Source of the DNA: Paracoccaceae bacterium
Lineage (GTDB): Bacteria; Pseudomonadota; Alphaproteobacteria; Rhodobacterales; Rhodobacteraceae
Length of the DNA stretch: 64,000 nt
Assembly: GCA_947371955.1 (NCBI GenBank)
Contig: CANBRQ010000004.1
Location: 1 to 64,000 of the forward strand
Direction of reading: 5' to 3'
The notes beneath the pieces are model-generated. The model made no database searches. It was not told the DNA's origin and worked only from the letters and a program-made list of their open reading frames with translations. Positions 17,522 to 26,058 of the stretch are shown piece by piece. Within the stretch, counting starts at the first letter, position 1, and each line of letters opens with the position of its first letter. The position numbers and the translations under genes are program-made.

Positions 17522-18508
17522 ATGCTTCTGTCGCAGGTGAAGGGTCCGGACGGGACCTTGGTGGTGGCGCGTGAGGGCGATCTGGCGCGGGTCGTGACGG
17601 GGGTATCCTCGGTCTATGATCTGGCGCTGGCTGCGATTGCGGCCGGGCATGGGCTGGCTGCGGAAGTGGCGGCACGCGGTTTGGGCGAGGCGGTGGACTT
17701 GGCCCAAGCGGCGGCCGAGGGGCGGCTGGCGCTGCCGGTGACGCATCCTGATCCGGCGCATCTGCATCTGACCGGCACCGGGTTGACGCACTTGGGGTCC
17801 GCTGCGGCCCGCGATGCGATGCATGTGAAGCTGGGGGCGGAGACGCTGACCGACAGCATGAAGATGTTCCGCATGGGGCTGGAGGCCGGGCGGCCTGCGG
17901 CGGGCGAGGTCGGGGCGCAGCCGGAGTGGTTCTACAAGGGCAACGGGTTTGCCGCTGTGGCGCCGGGGGCGGCCCTGTTGGCACCCGGGTTTGCCGAGGA
18001 TGGCGGCGAGGAACCCGAGATTGCCGGGGTCTATATCGTGGGCCCCGATGGCACGGTGCACCGGATCGGCTGGGCCTTGGGCAATGAATTCTCGGACCAT
18101 GTGACCGAGCGGGTGAATTACCTGTGGCTGGCACATTCCAAGTTGCGGGTCGCATCTTACGGGCCGGAGATTCTGGTGGGCGATCTGCCTGCGGATATTC
18201 GCGGCACCTCGCGCATCCGCCGCGAAGGTGCTGTGATCTGGGAGAAGCCTTTCCTGTCGGGAGAGGCGAACATGTCCCACACCATCGCCAATCTGGAGCA
18301 TCACCACTTCAAGTATGACATCTTCTGCCAGCCCGGCGATCTGCATGTGCATTTCTTCGGCACGGCCACGCTGTCCTTTGCCGACGGCATCAAGACCCAA
18401 GCGGGCGATGTCTTTGAAATTGAAGCGCCAGACTTTGGACTGCCGCTGACCAACCCCCTCGCCTTCGCCCCGGCCACCGCTGGCGCGCAAACCGTGAAAG
18501 CCCTGTAA
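17522..18508 (+). CDS. AraD1 family protein (fumarylacetoacetate hydrolase fold)
   Basis: This 328-aa protein of the FAH superfamily is AraD1-like. It starts MLLSQVKGPDGT with GGGAGG upstream and is the first gene of the operon. The FAH-type core appears from LTGTGLTHLGSAAARD onward, with HPDPAHLHLTG, EWFYKGNG and AGVYIVGPDGTVHRIGWALGNEFSDH, whose acidic residues are expected to bind the metal. FAH-fold dehydratases of 2-keto-3-deoxy sugar acids are known (archaeal KDA dehydratase, Caulobacter XylX). In this operon it is the natural candidate for the 2-keto-3-deoxy-L-arabonate dehydratase step, which otherwise has no visible gene. The assignment of activity is inference. Confidence 0.8.
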   Translation: MLLSQVKGPDGTLVVAREGDLARVVTGVSSVYDLALAAIAAGHGLAAEVAARGLGEAVDLAQAAAEGRLALPVTHPDPAHLHLTGTGLTHLGSAAARDAMHVKLGAETLTDSMKMFRMGLEAGRPAAGEVGAQPEWFYKGNGFAAVAPGAALLAPGFAEDGGEEPEIAGVYIVGPDGTVHRIGWALGNEFSDHVTERVNYLWLAHSKLRVASYGPEILVGDLPADIRGTSRIRREGAVIWEKPFLSGEANMSHTIANLEHHHFKYDIFCQPGDLHVHFFGTATLSFADGIKTQAGDVFEIEAPDFGLPLTNPLAFAPATAGAQTVKAL

Positions 18509-18509
18509 G

Positions 18510-20252
18510 ATGACATTCACCCCCGCCCCTTGGCCCCGCAAACTGCGCTCGCAGGAATGGTTCGGCGGCACCTCGAAGGACAATATCTACTACCGCGCCT
18601 GGATGAAGAATCAGGGCCACCCGGCGGATATGTTCGATGGCCGCCCGGTGATCGGCATCCTGAACACATGGTCCGAGATGACGCCCTGCAACGCGCATCT
18701 GAATGATCTGGCCCAGCGCGTGAAGCACGGGATCTTCGAGGCGGGCGGCTTTCCGGTCGAAGTGCCGGTGTTCTCCACGTCCGAGTCGGCGTTGCGCCCG
18801 ACCGCGATGATGTTCCGCAACCTCGCCGCGATGGCGGTGGAAGAGCAGATGCGCGGGCTGCCGATGGATGGCTGCGTGCTGATGGTGGGCTGCGACAAGA
18901 CCACGCCGAGCCTTCTGATGGCGGCGGCGTCGACCGACCTGCCGTCGATCATCGTGACCGGCGGGCCGATGCTGAACGGCTATTACAAGAATGAACGGGT
19001 GGGCTCTGGCACGCATCTGTGGAAATTCTCGGAGGCCGTGAAGGCCGGGACCATGACGATCGAGGAGTTCCAGGAGGCGGAACAGTCGATGAGCCGCTCT
19101 CCGGGGTCGTGCAACACGATGGGGACGGCCTCGACGATGGCTTCCATGGCCGAGGCTTTGGGCATGGCCTTGTCGGGCAATGCGGCTATTCCGGCGGTGG
19201 ATTCGCGGCGCCGGGTGATGGCGCAGCTAACCGGGCGGCGGATTGTGCAGATGGTCAAGGATGACCTGAAGCCGTCGGATATCATGAAGAAAGAGGCGTT
19301 CGAGAACGCCATCCGCACCAATGCGGCGATTGGCGGGTCGACCAATGCCGTCATCCACCTGTTGGCGATTGCTGGCCGGGTTGGTGTGGATCTGACGCTG
19401 GAGGACTGGGACCGCTGCGGGCGCGATGTGCCGACGATCGTGAACCTGATGCCCTCGGGCAAGTACCTGATGGAAGAGTTCTTCTACGCCGGTGGCCTGC
19501 CCGTGGTGATCAAGCGGCTGGGTGAAGCGGGCGTTCTGCACAAGGATGCGCTGACCGTGTCGGGTCAGACGGCTTGGGATCAGGTCAAGGACGTGGTCAA
19601 CCACAATGACGACGTGATCCTGCCGGTCGAAAGGGCTTTGACCCAGTCAGGCGGCATCGTGGTGGTGAAGGGCAATCTGGCCCCGAAGGGCGCGGTTCTG
19701 AAGCCCTCGGCCTCGACCCCTGCCCTCTTGACCCACCGGGGCCGCGCTGTGGTTTTCGAAGACATCGACGACTACAAGGCCAAGATCAATGACGAGGCTT
19801 TGGACATTGACGAGACCTGCGTGATGGTCCTGAAGAACTGCGGTCCGAAGGGCTATCCGGGCATGGCCGAGGTGGGCAACATGGGCCTGCCGCCCAAGGT
19901 GCTGCGCAAGGGCATCACCGATATGGTGCGGATTTCCGATGCGCGGATGTCGGGCACGGCTTATGGCACCGTGGTGCTGCACACCTCGCCGGAGGCTGCT
20001 GCCGGTGGCCCGCTGGCCGTGGTGCAGAACGGCGATTTCATCACGCTTGACGTGCCGAACCGTCGGTTGCATCTGGAGATTTCCGATGCCGAGCTTGCGG
20101 GGCGGCTCGCCAAATGGGAAAATCGCATCCAGCCGCCGGAATCGGGCTATGCGCTGTTGCACCACAACCACGTGCAGGGCGCGGACACCGGAGCGGATCT
20201 GGATTTCCTGAACGGCTTCCGTGGCGCCAAGGTCGGAAAGAACTCGCACTGA
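18510..20252 (+). CDS. L-arabonate dehydratase (IlvD/Edd family)
   Basis: This Fe-S dehydratase converts L-arabonate to 2-keto-3-deoxy-L-arabonate. At 580 aa it matches the known L-arabinonate dehydratase size. The three [2Fe-2S] cysteines of the family are visible: C60 in EMTPCNAH, C128 in VGCDKT and C201 in PGSCNTMGTA. NAAIGGSTNAVIHLLAIAGR and MSGTAYGT are further family motifs. It starts one base after the AraD1 stop, and its own stop overlaps the next start (TGATG). A related sugar acid such as D-fuconate or D-xylonate cannot be excluded. Confidence 0.88.
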   Translation: MTFTPAPWPRKLRSQEWFGGTSKDNIYYRAWMKNQGHPADMFDGRPVIGILNTWSEMTPCNAHLNDLAQRVKHGIFEAGGFPVEVPVFSTSESALRPTAMMFRNLAAMAVEEQMRGLPMDGCVLMVGCDKTTPSLLMAAASTDLPSIIVTGGPMLNGYYKNERVGSGTHLWKFSEAVKAGTMTIEEFQEAEQSMSRSPGSCNTMGTASTMASMAEALGMALSGNAAIPAVDSRRRVMAQLTGRRIVQMVKDDLKPSDIMKKEAFENAIRTNAAIGGSTNAVIHLLAIAGRVGVDLTLEDWDRCGRDVPTIVNLMPSGKYLMEEFFYAGGLPVVIKRLGEAGVLHKDALTVSGQTAWDQVKDVVNHNDDVILPVERALTQSGGIVVVKGNLAPKGAVLKPSASTPALLTHRGRAVVFEDIDDYKAKINDEALDIDETCVMVLKNCGPKGYPGMAEVGNMGLPPKVLRKGITDMVRISDARMSGTAYGTVVLHTSPEAAAGGPLAVVQNGDFITLDVPNRRLHLEISDAELAGRLAKWENRIQPPESGYALLHHNHVQGADTGADLDFLNGFRGAKVGKNSH

Positions 20253-21163
20253 TGAAAATAGCACTCGTCGGAATTGGCAAGATCGCGCTGGCCCAGCACG
20301 TTCCGGCGATTGCCGCCTCAGCGGATTGGGACCTCGCCGCTACCGTCAGCCGCAAGGGGACGGTGGAGGGCATCGAGGCCTTCACCGACTTCGCCACCTT
20401 CCTTGCCGCCCGTCCTGATGTGACGGTGGTATCGCTCTGCATGCCCCCCGTCCCGCGCTATGCCTATGCCGAGGCGGCGCTGCTGGCGGGACGCCATGTC
20501 ATGCTGGAAAAGCCGCCGGGGGCGACTTTGGCCGAAGTCCACGCCCTGACGGCGCTGGCCGCCGAAAAGGGTCTGACGCTTTACACCACCTGGCACAGCC
20601 GGATGGCCTATGCCGTGGCGCCCGCCAAGGCGTGGCTTGCGGAGAAAACCGTCACCAAATGCCACATCACCTGGCGCGAGGATGTGCGCCGCTGGCATCC
20701 GGGGCAGAACTGGGTCTTTGAACCCGGTGGCATGGGCGTCTTCGACCCCGGCATCAACGCCCTGTCGGTGATGACCGAGATCCTGCCCAAACCGGTGCAT
20801 CTCACCGCCGCCACCCTGACCTTCCCGGAAAACTGCCAGACGCCCATCGCCGCCGCCCTGACCTTCACCGGCGGAGTGACGGCAGATTTCGATTGGCGTC
20901 AGGAGGGCCCGCAAACCTGGGACATCGAGATCGAGACGGCGCAAGGCCCCCTCGCCCTGCGCATGGGCGGCAACCGGCTGGAGATTGGTGGCCGCGAAGT
21001 GGCGGGCGAAAACTCGATCATGGGGGAATACCCGGCCCTCTATGCCCGCATGGCCGAACTTGTGGCCCAAAAGCAGTCGGACGTCGACCTGCGCCCCATG
21101 ACCCATGTCGCCGATGCCCTCACCTTGGGTCGGCGCGACACCGTGCCCCCCTTCCATCTCTGA
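20252..21163 (+). CDS. L-arabinose/D-galactose 1-dehydrogenase (Gfo/Idh/MocA family)
   Basis: This NAD(P)-dependent sugar dehydrogenase probably oxidises L-arabinose, and perhaps D-galactose, to the lactone. The track start (20114) lies inside the dehydratase gene. The ATG at 20252 overlaps its stop and starts MKIALVGIGKIALAQHVPAI, giving 303 aa. The Rossmann motif GIGKIA is at about residues 7-12, and the family motif EKPPGATL carries the catalytic lysine. WREDVRRWHPGQNWVFEPGGMGVFDPGINALSV closely resembles the Azospirillum L-arabinose 1-dehydrogenase pattern. No lactonase gene is seen in the operon, so lactone opening may be spontaneous or encoded elsewhere. Confidence 0.88.
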   Translation: MKIALVGIGKIALAQHVPAIAASADWDLAATVSRKGTVEGIEAFTDFATFLAARPDVTVVSLCMPPVPRYAYAEAALLAGRHVMLEKPPGATLAEVHALTALAAEKGLTLYTTWHSRMAYAVAPAKAWLAEKTVTKCHITWREDVRRWHPGQNWVFEPGGMGVFDPGINALSVMTEILPKPVHLTAATLTFPENCQTPIAAALTFTGGVTADFDWRQEGPQTWDIEIETAQGPLALRMGGNRLEIGGREVAGENSIMGEYPALYARMAELVAQKQSDVDLRPMTHVADALTLGRRDTVPPFHL

Positions 21164-21167
21164 CCTT

Positions 21168-21228
21168 GCCCTTTCATATTGGCCCAAATATCCCACGGGG
21201 GTCCGGGGGTGTGAAACCCCCGGCGGCC
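21168..21228 (+). repeat. Dispersed hairpin repeat between two arabinose-pathway genes
   Basis: TGCCCTTTCATATTGGCCCAAATATCCCAC is followed by GGGGGTCCGGGGGTGTGAAACCCCCGG. This is the same repeat type as the copy inside xdhA, here in its usual intergenic place within an operon. Confidence 0.7.
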
Positions 21229-21245
21229 CGATCAAGGAGACTGAC

Positions 21246-22754
21246 ATGCTGACCGGAAAACACCTCATCGCGGGCAACTGGGTCGCGGGGGACACAACCT
21301 TCAAATCCTCTCCGGCGTCCGGCGAGGCGCTGACCTTCTCGATAGGCACCCCGGCCCATGTGAATGCCGCTGTCGAGGCCGCCGAGGCCGCCTATCCCAG
21401 CTACTCGGCGCTCAGCCGCGAGCAGCGCGCCACCTTCATGGACCGCATCGCAGATGAGATCGAGGCGCGCGGGGTTGAGATCACCGCCATCGGCGCCAGT
21501 GAAACCGGCCTGCCGGTCGCCCGGCTGGAAGGCGAGCGCGGCCGCACCACCGGCCAGTTGCGCCTGTTCGCGGCGCATATCCGCGAGGGCAAATACCTCG
21601 ACCGCCGCCATGACGCGGCCCTGCCCGACCGCAAGCCTGCCGCGCGGCCAGATATCAAGATGGTGCAGCGTCCGATCGGGCCGGTGGCGGTGTTCGGCGC
21701 CTCCAACTTCCCGCTGGCCTTCTCGACTGCGGGCGGGGACACCGCCTCGGCGCTGGCCGCCGGGTGCCCGGTGGTGGTGAAGGGCCATTCGGCGCATCCC
21801 GGCACGGCGGAAATCGTGGCGCAGGCGATTGAAACCGCGATCCTCGCCTGTGGCCTGCATCCGGGCGTGTTCAGCCTTGTGCAAGGTGGCAAGCGCGATG
21901 TGGGCGAAAGCCTTGTGCAGCATCCGCTGATCAAGGCGGTGGGGTTCACCGGGTCGTTGGGCGGGGGACGCGCGCTGTTTGATCTGTGCGCACGTCGGCC
22001 CGAACCGATTCCGTTCTTTGGCGAGTTGGGTTCGGTGAACCCGATGTTCCTGCTGCCAGCCGCTTTGGCCGCACGGGGCGAGGCGATTGCGAAGGGCTGG
22101 GCCGGGTCGCTGACCATGGGCGCGGGCCAGTTCTGCACCAACCCCGGCATTGCCGTGGTGATCGACGGGCCGGAGGCGGAAGCCTTCATCGCCGCCGCCA
22201 AGGAGGCCCTTGCTCCGGTTGCGGCACAGACCATGCTGACCGATGGCATCGCCGCCGCCTACCGCGCTGGCCGCGACCGGGTGCAGGCCCAGACCGGCGT
22301 GCGCGAGGTGCTGACCACGGTCTGTGACCAGCGTCATGCGACACCCTATCTGTTCGAGGTGTCGGGCGATGACTGGCTGGGCAACCATGCTTTGTCCGAA
22401 GAGGTCTTCGGCCCCCTTGGCCTGATCGTGCGCGTCAAGGATGCCAGTCAGATGCTGGCCGTGGCGCAAAGCCTTGAGGGCCAGTTGACCTGCACCCTGC
22501 ACCTGGATGATGCCGACACCGCTTTGGGCCAGAGCCTGATGCCGATCCTGGAACGCAAGGCGGGCCGGGTTCTGGCCAATGGCTTCCCGACTGGCGTGGA
22601 AGTGGTGGATGCCCAAGTGCATGGCGGGCCCTACCCGGCCTCGACCAACTTTGGGGCGACTTCAGTCGGTACCTTGTCGATCCGGCGCTGGCTGCGTCCG
22701 GTGGCCTATCAGAACCTGCCCGACGCCCTGCTGCCCGCCGATCTGAAGGGCTGA
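21246..22754 (+). CDS. Alpha-ketoglutarate semialdehyde (2,5-dioxovalerate) dehydrogenase
   Basis: This aldehyde dehydrogenase catalyses the last step of the oxidative arabinose pathway, making 2-oxoglutarate. The ATG at 21246 has AAGGAGA upstream; the track start at 21105 lies in the previous gene. The protein is 502 aa with GASNFPLAFSTAGGDTASALAAGCPVVVKGH (cofactor site), GFTGSLGGGRAL, E260 (FFGELGS) as general base and catalytic C297 (GAGQFCTNPG). The sequence fits the KGSADH branch rather than generic ALDHs. It lies downstream of the dehydrogenase and dehydratase, completing the route to the TCA cycle. Confidence 0.9.
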   Translation: MLTGKHLIAGNWVAGDTTFKSSPASGEALTFSIGTPAHVNAAVEAAEAAYPSYSALSREQRATFMDRIADEIEARGVEITAIGASETGLPVARLEGERGRTTGQLRLFAAHIREGKYLDRRHDAALPDRKPAARPDIKMVQRPIGPVAVFGASNFPLAFSTAGGDTASALAAGCPVVVKGHSAHPGTAEIVAQAIETAILACGLHPGVFSLVQGGKRDVGESLVQHPLIKAVGFTGSLGGGRALFDLCARRPEPIPFFGELGSVNPMFLLPAALAARGEAIAKGWAGSLTMGAGQFCTNPGIAVVIDGPEAEAFIAAAKEALAPVAAQTMLTDGIAAAYRAGRDRVQAQTGVREVLTTVCDQRHATPYLFEVSGDDWLGNHALSEEVFGPLGLIVRVKDASQMLAVAQSLEGQLTCTLHLDDADTALGQSLMPILERKAGRVLANGFPTGVEVVDAQVHGGPYPASTNFGATSVGTLSIRRWLRPVAYQNLPDALLPADLKG

Positions 22755-22774
22755 CCCAAACGAAGGAGAGTCCC

Positions 22775-24793
22775 ATGGCGATGCGGTACCGGCAAATCCA
22801 CCTCGACTTTCACACCTCTGAACATGTCCCCGGCATCGGCTCTGCCTTTGATGCCGGGGAGTTTGTCGCGACCTTGCAGGCGGCGCATGTCAACTCGGTG
22901 ACCGTTTTCGCCAAGTGCCATCACGGCTGGTCCTATTACCCCACCAACATCGGCCAGCCGCATCCGCACCTGACCCGGCCCGACCTTCTGGGCGATATGC
23001 TGATGGCGTTGAAGGCCGCCGATATCGAAGCGCCAGTCTATCTGACCGTCCAATGGGACGAGTTGACCGCGCGCGAGCATCCCGAATGGCGGGTGCTGGC
23101 GGCCACCAACCGCTATCACAACGGCTTGCCCCACGATCCCTCTGCCGCCCAGCAACTCAGCCCGGCGTGGCATACGCTGTGCCTGAACCACGCCGCCTTG
23201 CGCGCCCGTATTCTGGCGCAGGCGCAGGAAATCGCCCGCCGCTATGCGCCGCCGGGTCTGTTCTTCGACATCGTGGGCAACCACGGCTGCGTCTGCCCGG
23301 CCTGTATCGAGACCATGCTGGCCAAGGATCTCGATCCGGAATCCGAAGCAGATCGCCACACCAATGACGTGGCCGTCAACCGCCGCTTCCGGCATGAGAT
23401 CGCCACGGCGCTGCGGCCCGAATTCCCCGGTCTGCGGTTCTATTTCAACTTCGGCCATATCTCCAAGATCGACCGCACGGCGTATGAGGATTACACCCAT
23501 CTGGAACTGGAAAGCCTGCCCACGGGCGGCTGGGGCTATGACCACTTTCCGTCTTCGGCGCGTTATGTGGCGACGCTGGGGCTGGACTATGTCTCGCACA
23601 CCGGCAAGTTCCACACCTCTTGGGGGGAATTCGGCGGCTTCAAGCATCCGGAAGCGCTGGAGTATGAATGCGCGCAGATGATGGCGTTGGGGTCGAAGTG
23701 CCTTGTGGGGGATCAGTTGCACCCCAACGGCGCGATCAATCAGGACACTTACCGGTCGATTGCCCCGGCCTATGCTCGGGTCAAGGCGATGGAGCCCTAT
23801 CTGGAAGGGGCCAAACAGGTCACCCAGATCGCGATCCTGTCGGCCGAGCATATGAACCCCGGCACCTTCCGCAACCATCCGAGCGACGATGGCGCGGCGC
23901 AGATGCTGCTGGAGATGCAGCAGAACTTCGAAATCGTCGACACTTTGGCCGATTTCTCGGCCTACCGTGTGATCCTGCTGCCGGATGAGATTCCGGTAGC
24001 GCCGGCACTGGCGGCGCGATTGAAGGCCTATGTGGCGGGCGGTGGCAGCCTGATCGCCTCGTGGCGGTCCGGTCTTGGTGCGGAGGGCTTTGTGCTGGAT
24101 TTCGGGCTGACCCATCTTGGCGAGGTGGGTTTCAACCCCAGCTACATGCAGGCCGCCCCGGGTCTTGACCCGGCTCTGGTTGCCAGCCCCTTTGTCTGCT
24201 ATGACCGGGCGCTGCAGGTGACGGCGGACGGGGCCGAGGTTCTGGCGCAGATCGTCCCGCCCTATTTCAACCGCAGCTACCGGCATTTCTCCTCGCACCA
24301 GCACACGCCGGATGATCCCAAGGCCGCGCCCTTGGGGGCGGCGGTCACGCTGAAGGGGCGGATGGCCTATGTCGCCTATCCGATCTTCCGGATGTACGGC
24401 GCGGTGGGTCAGCCGCTGTACCGCCACGTGATCCGGGGCTTGCTGCGCCGTCTGCTGCCTGATCCGGTGTTGCAGACCACCCTGCCCTCGGCTGGCCGGG
24501 CCAGCCTGACCCGGCAGGACGGGCGGCATGTGCTGCATCTGCTCTGCGGCTTTGCACAGGTGCGCGGCAAGGCCCTGCCCGCCAATGGCTCCACCCGGCT
24601 GATGGAGATGATCGAGGATATTCCCGCCCTCGGCCCGGTCAGCGCCACGCTGCGGTTGCCCAAGGCACCGGTACGGGTGTTTGATGCGATGTCGGCAGAG
24701 CCGGTGGCGTGGGTCGACAATGGCAACGGCAGCTATACCGTCCGCCTGCCCGGCCTGCACATCCACCGCGCCGTGGTGTTCGAGAGCACCTGA
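22775..24793 (+). CDS. Glycoside hydrolase-like protein (GHL6 / beta-galactosidase trimerisation-type)
   Basis: This 672-aa protein resembles the hypothetical glycosyl hydrolase 6 group: an N-terminal TIM-barrel-like part, then a Rossmann-like beta-galactosidase trimerisation-type domain (about residues 350-450), then a small C-terminal beta domain. Visible features include HLDFHTSEHVPGIG at the start, TVFAKCHHGWSYYPT, LFFDIVGNHGCVCPACIE, and VLLPDEIPVAPALAARLKAYVAGGGSLIASWRSG. GGAGAG precedes the ATG. There is no signal peptide, so it acts in the cytoplasm. As the last gene of the arabinose operon it may release L-arabinose or a related pentose or galactose from an imported oligosaccharide. 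The substrate is unproven, and the catalytic residues cannot be assigned with confidence. Confidence 0.75.
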   Translation: MAMRYRQIHLDFHTSEHVPGIGSAFDAGEFVATLQAAHVNSVTVFAKCHHGWSYYPTNIGQPHPHLTRPDLLGDMLMALKAADIEAPVYLTVQWDELTAREHPEWRVLAATNRYHNGLPHDPSAAQQLSPAWHTLCLNHAALRARILAQAQEIARRYAPPGLFFDIVGNHGCVCPACIETMLAKDLDPESEADRHTNDVAVNRRFRHEIATALRPEFPGLRFYFNFGHISKIDRTAYEDYTHLELESLPTGGWGYDHFPSSARYVATLGLDYVSHTGKFHTSWGEFGGFKHPEALEYECAQMMALGSKCLVGDQLHPNGAINQDTYRSIAPAYARVKAMEPYLEGAKQVTQIAILSAEHMNPGTFRNHPSDDGAAQMLLEMQQNFEIVDTLADFSAYRVILLPDEIPVAPALAARLKAYVAGGGSLIASWRSGLGAEGFVLDFGLTHLGEVGFNPSYMQAAPGLDPALVASPFVCYDRALQVTADGAEVLAQIVPPYFNRSYRHFSSHQHTPDDPKAAPLGAAVTLKGRMAYVAYPIFRMYGAVGQPLYRHVIRGLLRRLLPDPVLQTTLPSAGRASLTRQDGRHVLHLLCGFAQVRGKALPANGSTRLMEMIEDIPALGPVSATLRLPKAPVRVFDAMSAEPVAWVDNGNGSYTVRLPGLHIHRAVVFEST

Positions 24794-24820
24794 GCCCCAC
24801 ACACCGGCCCAAGGAACAAG

Positions 24821-24846
24821 GTAGGATGGGCGATCCGCCCATCCTT
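24821..24846. terminator. Inverted repeat at the 3' end of the arabinose operon
   Basis: AGGATGGGCG, an ATC loop, then CGCCCATCCT forms a perfect 10-bp stem between the convergent hydrolase and Lrp genes. It belongs to the GTAGGATGGG-type repeat also seen near 14075. Confidence 0.6.
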
Positions 24847-24850
24847 GGGC

Positions 24851-25312
24851 TCATGCCACTTCCGGCAGGGGCAGGCTGGCCTTCATATGCACCGTCTCCA
24901 TCACGAAGCTGGACCGCACCGCGCGCAGCGGCACGGCTTGCGTAAAGCGGCGGTAGAAGGCGTCGTAGGCTTGGGTATCGGGAACCGTTACCCGCAGGAT
25001 ATAGTCGTAGTCCCCGCCCAGCCGCAGCACCTCCATCACCTCGGGCGAGGCGCGCACGCCATCCAGAAAGGCCTCGCGCCAGGCGGCAGAGTGGTCCATC
25101 GCCGTCACCTCCACCAGTACGGTCAGGCTCAGCCCCAGCTTCTGCGCATCGACGCGGGCCACGCGGCCGATGATCACCCCGGTCCGTTCCAGCTTCTGCA
25201 CCCGCTTCCAGCAGGGCGAGGCTGACAGCCCGACCCGGCTTGCCAGTTCCACGATGGGCAGCGTGGCATCGCGCTGCAACTCCGTCAGGATACGCCGGTC
25301 AATCTGGTCCAT
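24851..25312 (-). CDS. Lrp/AsnC family transcriptional regulator
   Basis: This 153-aa feast/famine regulator starts at the ATG at 25312 (MDQIDRRILTELQRDATLPI); the track start at 25465 lies within cysA. The helix-turn-helix is VELASRVGLSASPCWKRVQKLERTGVI (about residues 21-47), followed by the RAM ligand-binding domain with LRLGGDYDYILRVTVPD. It is the last gene of the minus-strand sulfate uptake operon, 16 bp after cysA, so it may respond to a sulfur amino acid such as cysteine. That ligand is inference from position. Confidence 0.88.
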   Translation of the reverse strand: MDQIDRRILTELQRDATLPIVELASRVGLSASPCWKRVQKLERTGVIIGRVARVDAQKLGLSLTVLVEVTAMDHSAAWREAFLDGVRASPEVMEVLRLGGDYDYILRVTVPDTQAYDAFYRRFTQAVPLRAVRSSFVMETVHMKASLPLPEVA

Positions 25313-25328
25313 GTGCCGATATGCCCCT

Positions 25329-26048
25329 TCAGGCTGAGATGAAATCGCGCACGAAGGCCGTAGCGGGCCTTGCGCGGATGTCTTGCGGGCGGCCGATCTG
25401 CTCGATCCGGCCCATCGACATGACGACGACAAGGTCGGCCAGTTCCATCGCCTCGTCCTGATCATGCGTCACGAAAACCGTGGTCAGGCCCGTGGTGTCG
25501 TGAATGTCGCGCAGGCCCTGCCGCAACTCCTTGCGCACCTTGGCGTCGAGCGCGCCGAAGGGTTCATCCAGCAGCAGCATCCTTGGTTCAATCGCCAGAG
25601 CCCGGGCGAGAGCGACACGCTGGCGCTGGCCGCCTGACAGTTGCGTGGGATACCGCGCGCCGATCTGCGGCAGTTGGATCAGGTCCAGAAGCTTGTTCAC
25701 GCGGCGCGAGATTTCGGCTTCCGGCGGGCGGGTGGCGCGGGGCCTTGCGCGCAGGCCGTAGGCGATGTTTTCAAAGACCGTCATGTGGCGGAACAGGGCA
25801 TAGCTTTGGAACACAAAGCCTGCCCTGCGTTCCTGAACCGTCAAGGCCGTGGCGTCGGACCCGTCGAACAGCACCCGGCCCGAGGTGGGGAATTCAAGGC
25901 CGCCCAGAATGCGCAGAAGCGTCGTCTTGCCCGAGCCAGATGGCCCCAGCAAAGCCACCAGCGCGCCCGAGGGCAGCGAGAGGGACACCGGGAACAGGGC
26001 GGCGGTGGTGCCGAACTCTTTGGAAATCTCGTCGATTTCGATCTGCAT
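25329..26048 (-). CDS. cysA: Sulfate ABC transporter ATPase, short form
   Basis: This ATPase powers the sulfate/thiosulfate importer. The start is placed at ATG 26048 because its mRNA has AGGAG seven bases upstream; the track's longer version is unsupported. At 239 aa it is about 100 residues shorter than typical CysA: the ABC domain is complete (Walker [10 protein letters not shown] 35-43, signature LSGGQRQR, Walker [13 protein letters not shown], switch THD), but the C-terminal TOBE/regulatory domain is missing. The reading frame ends cleanly at FVRDFISA, so this looks like a natural short form rather than a frameshift. Confidence 0.9.
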   Translation of the reverse strand: MQIEIDEISKEFGTTAALFPVSLSLPSGALVALLGPSGSGKTTLLRILGGLEFPTSGRVLFDGSDATALTVQERRAGFVFQSYALFRHMTVFENIAYGLRARPRATRPPEAEISRRVNKLLDLIQLPQIGARYPTQLSGGQRQRVALARALAIEPRMLLLDEPFGALDAKVRKELRQGLRDIHDTTGLTTVFVTHDQDEAMELADLVVVMSMGRIEQIGRPQDIRARPATAFVRDFISA

Positions 26049-26058
26049 CGGGTGGCTC

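Noticed and set aside
21174-22622. 482-aa minus-strand ORF
   Set aside because: Antisense shadow of the KGSA dehydrogenase, whose catalytic Cys and Glu are clear on the plus strand.
22709-24802. 697-aa minus-strand ORF
   Set aside because: Antisense shadow of the GHL6-like gene; no recognisable motif and no ribosome site.
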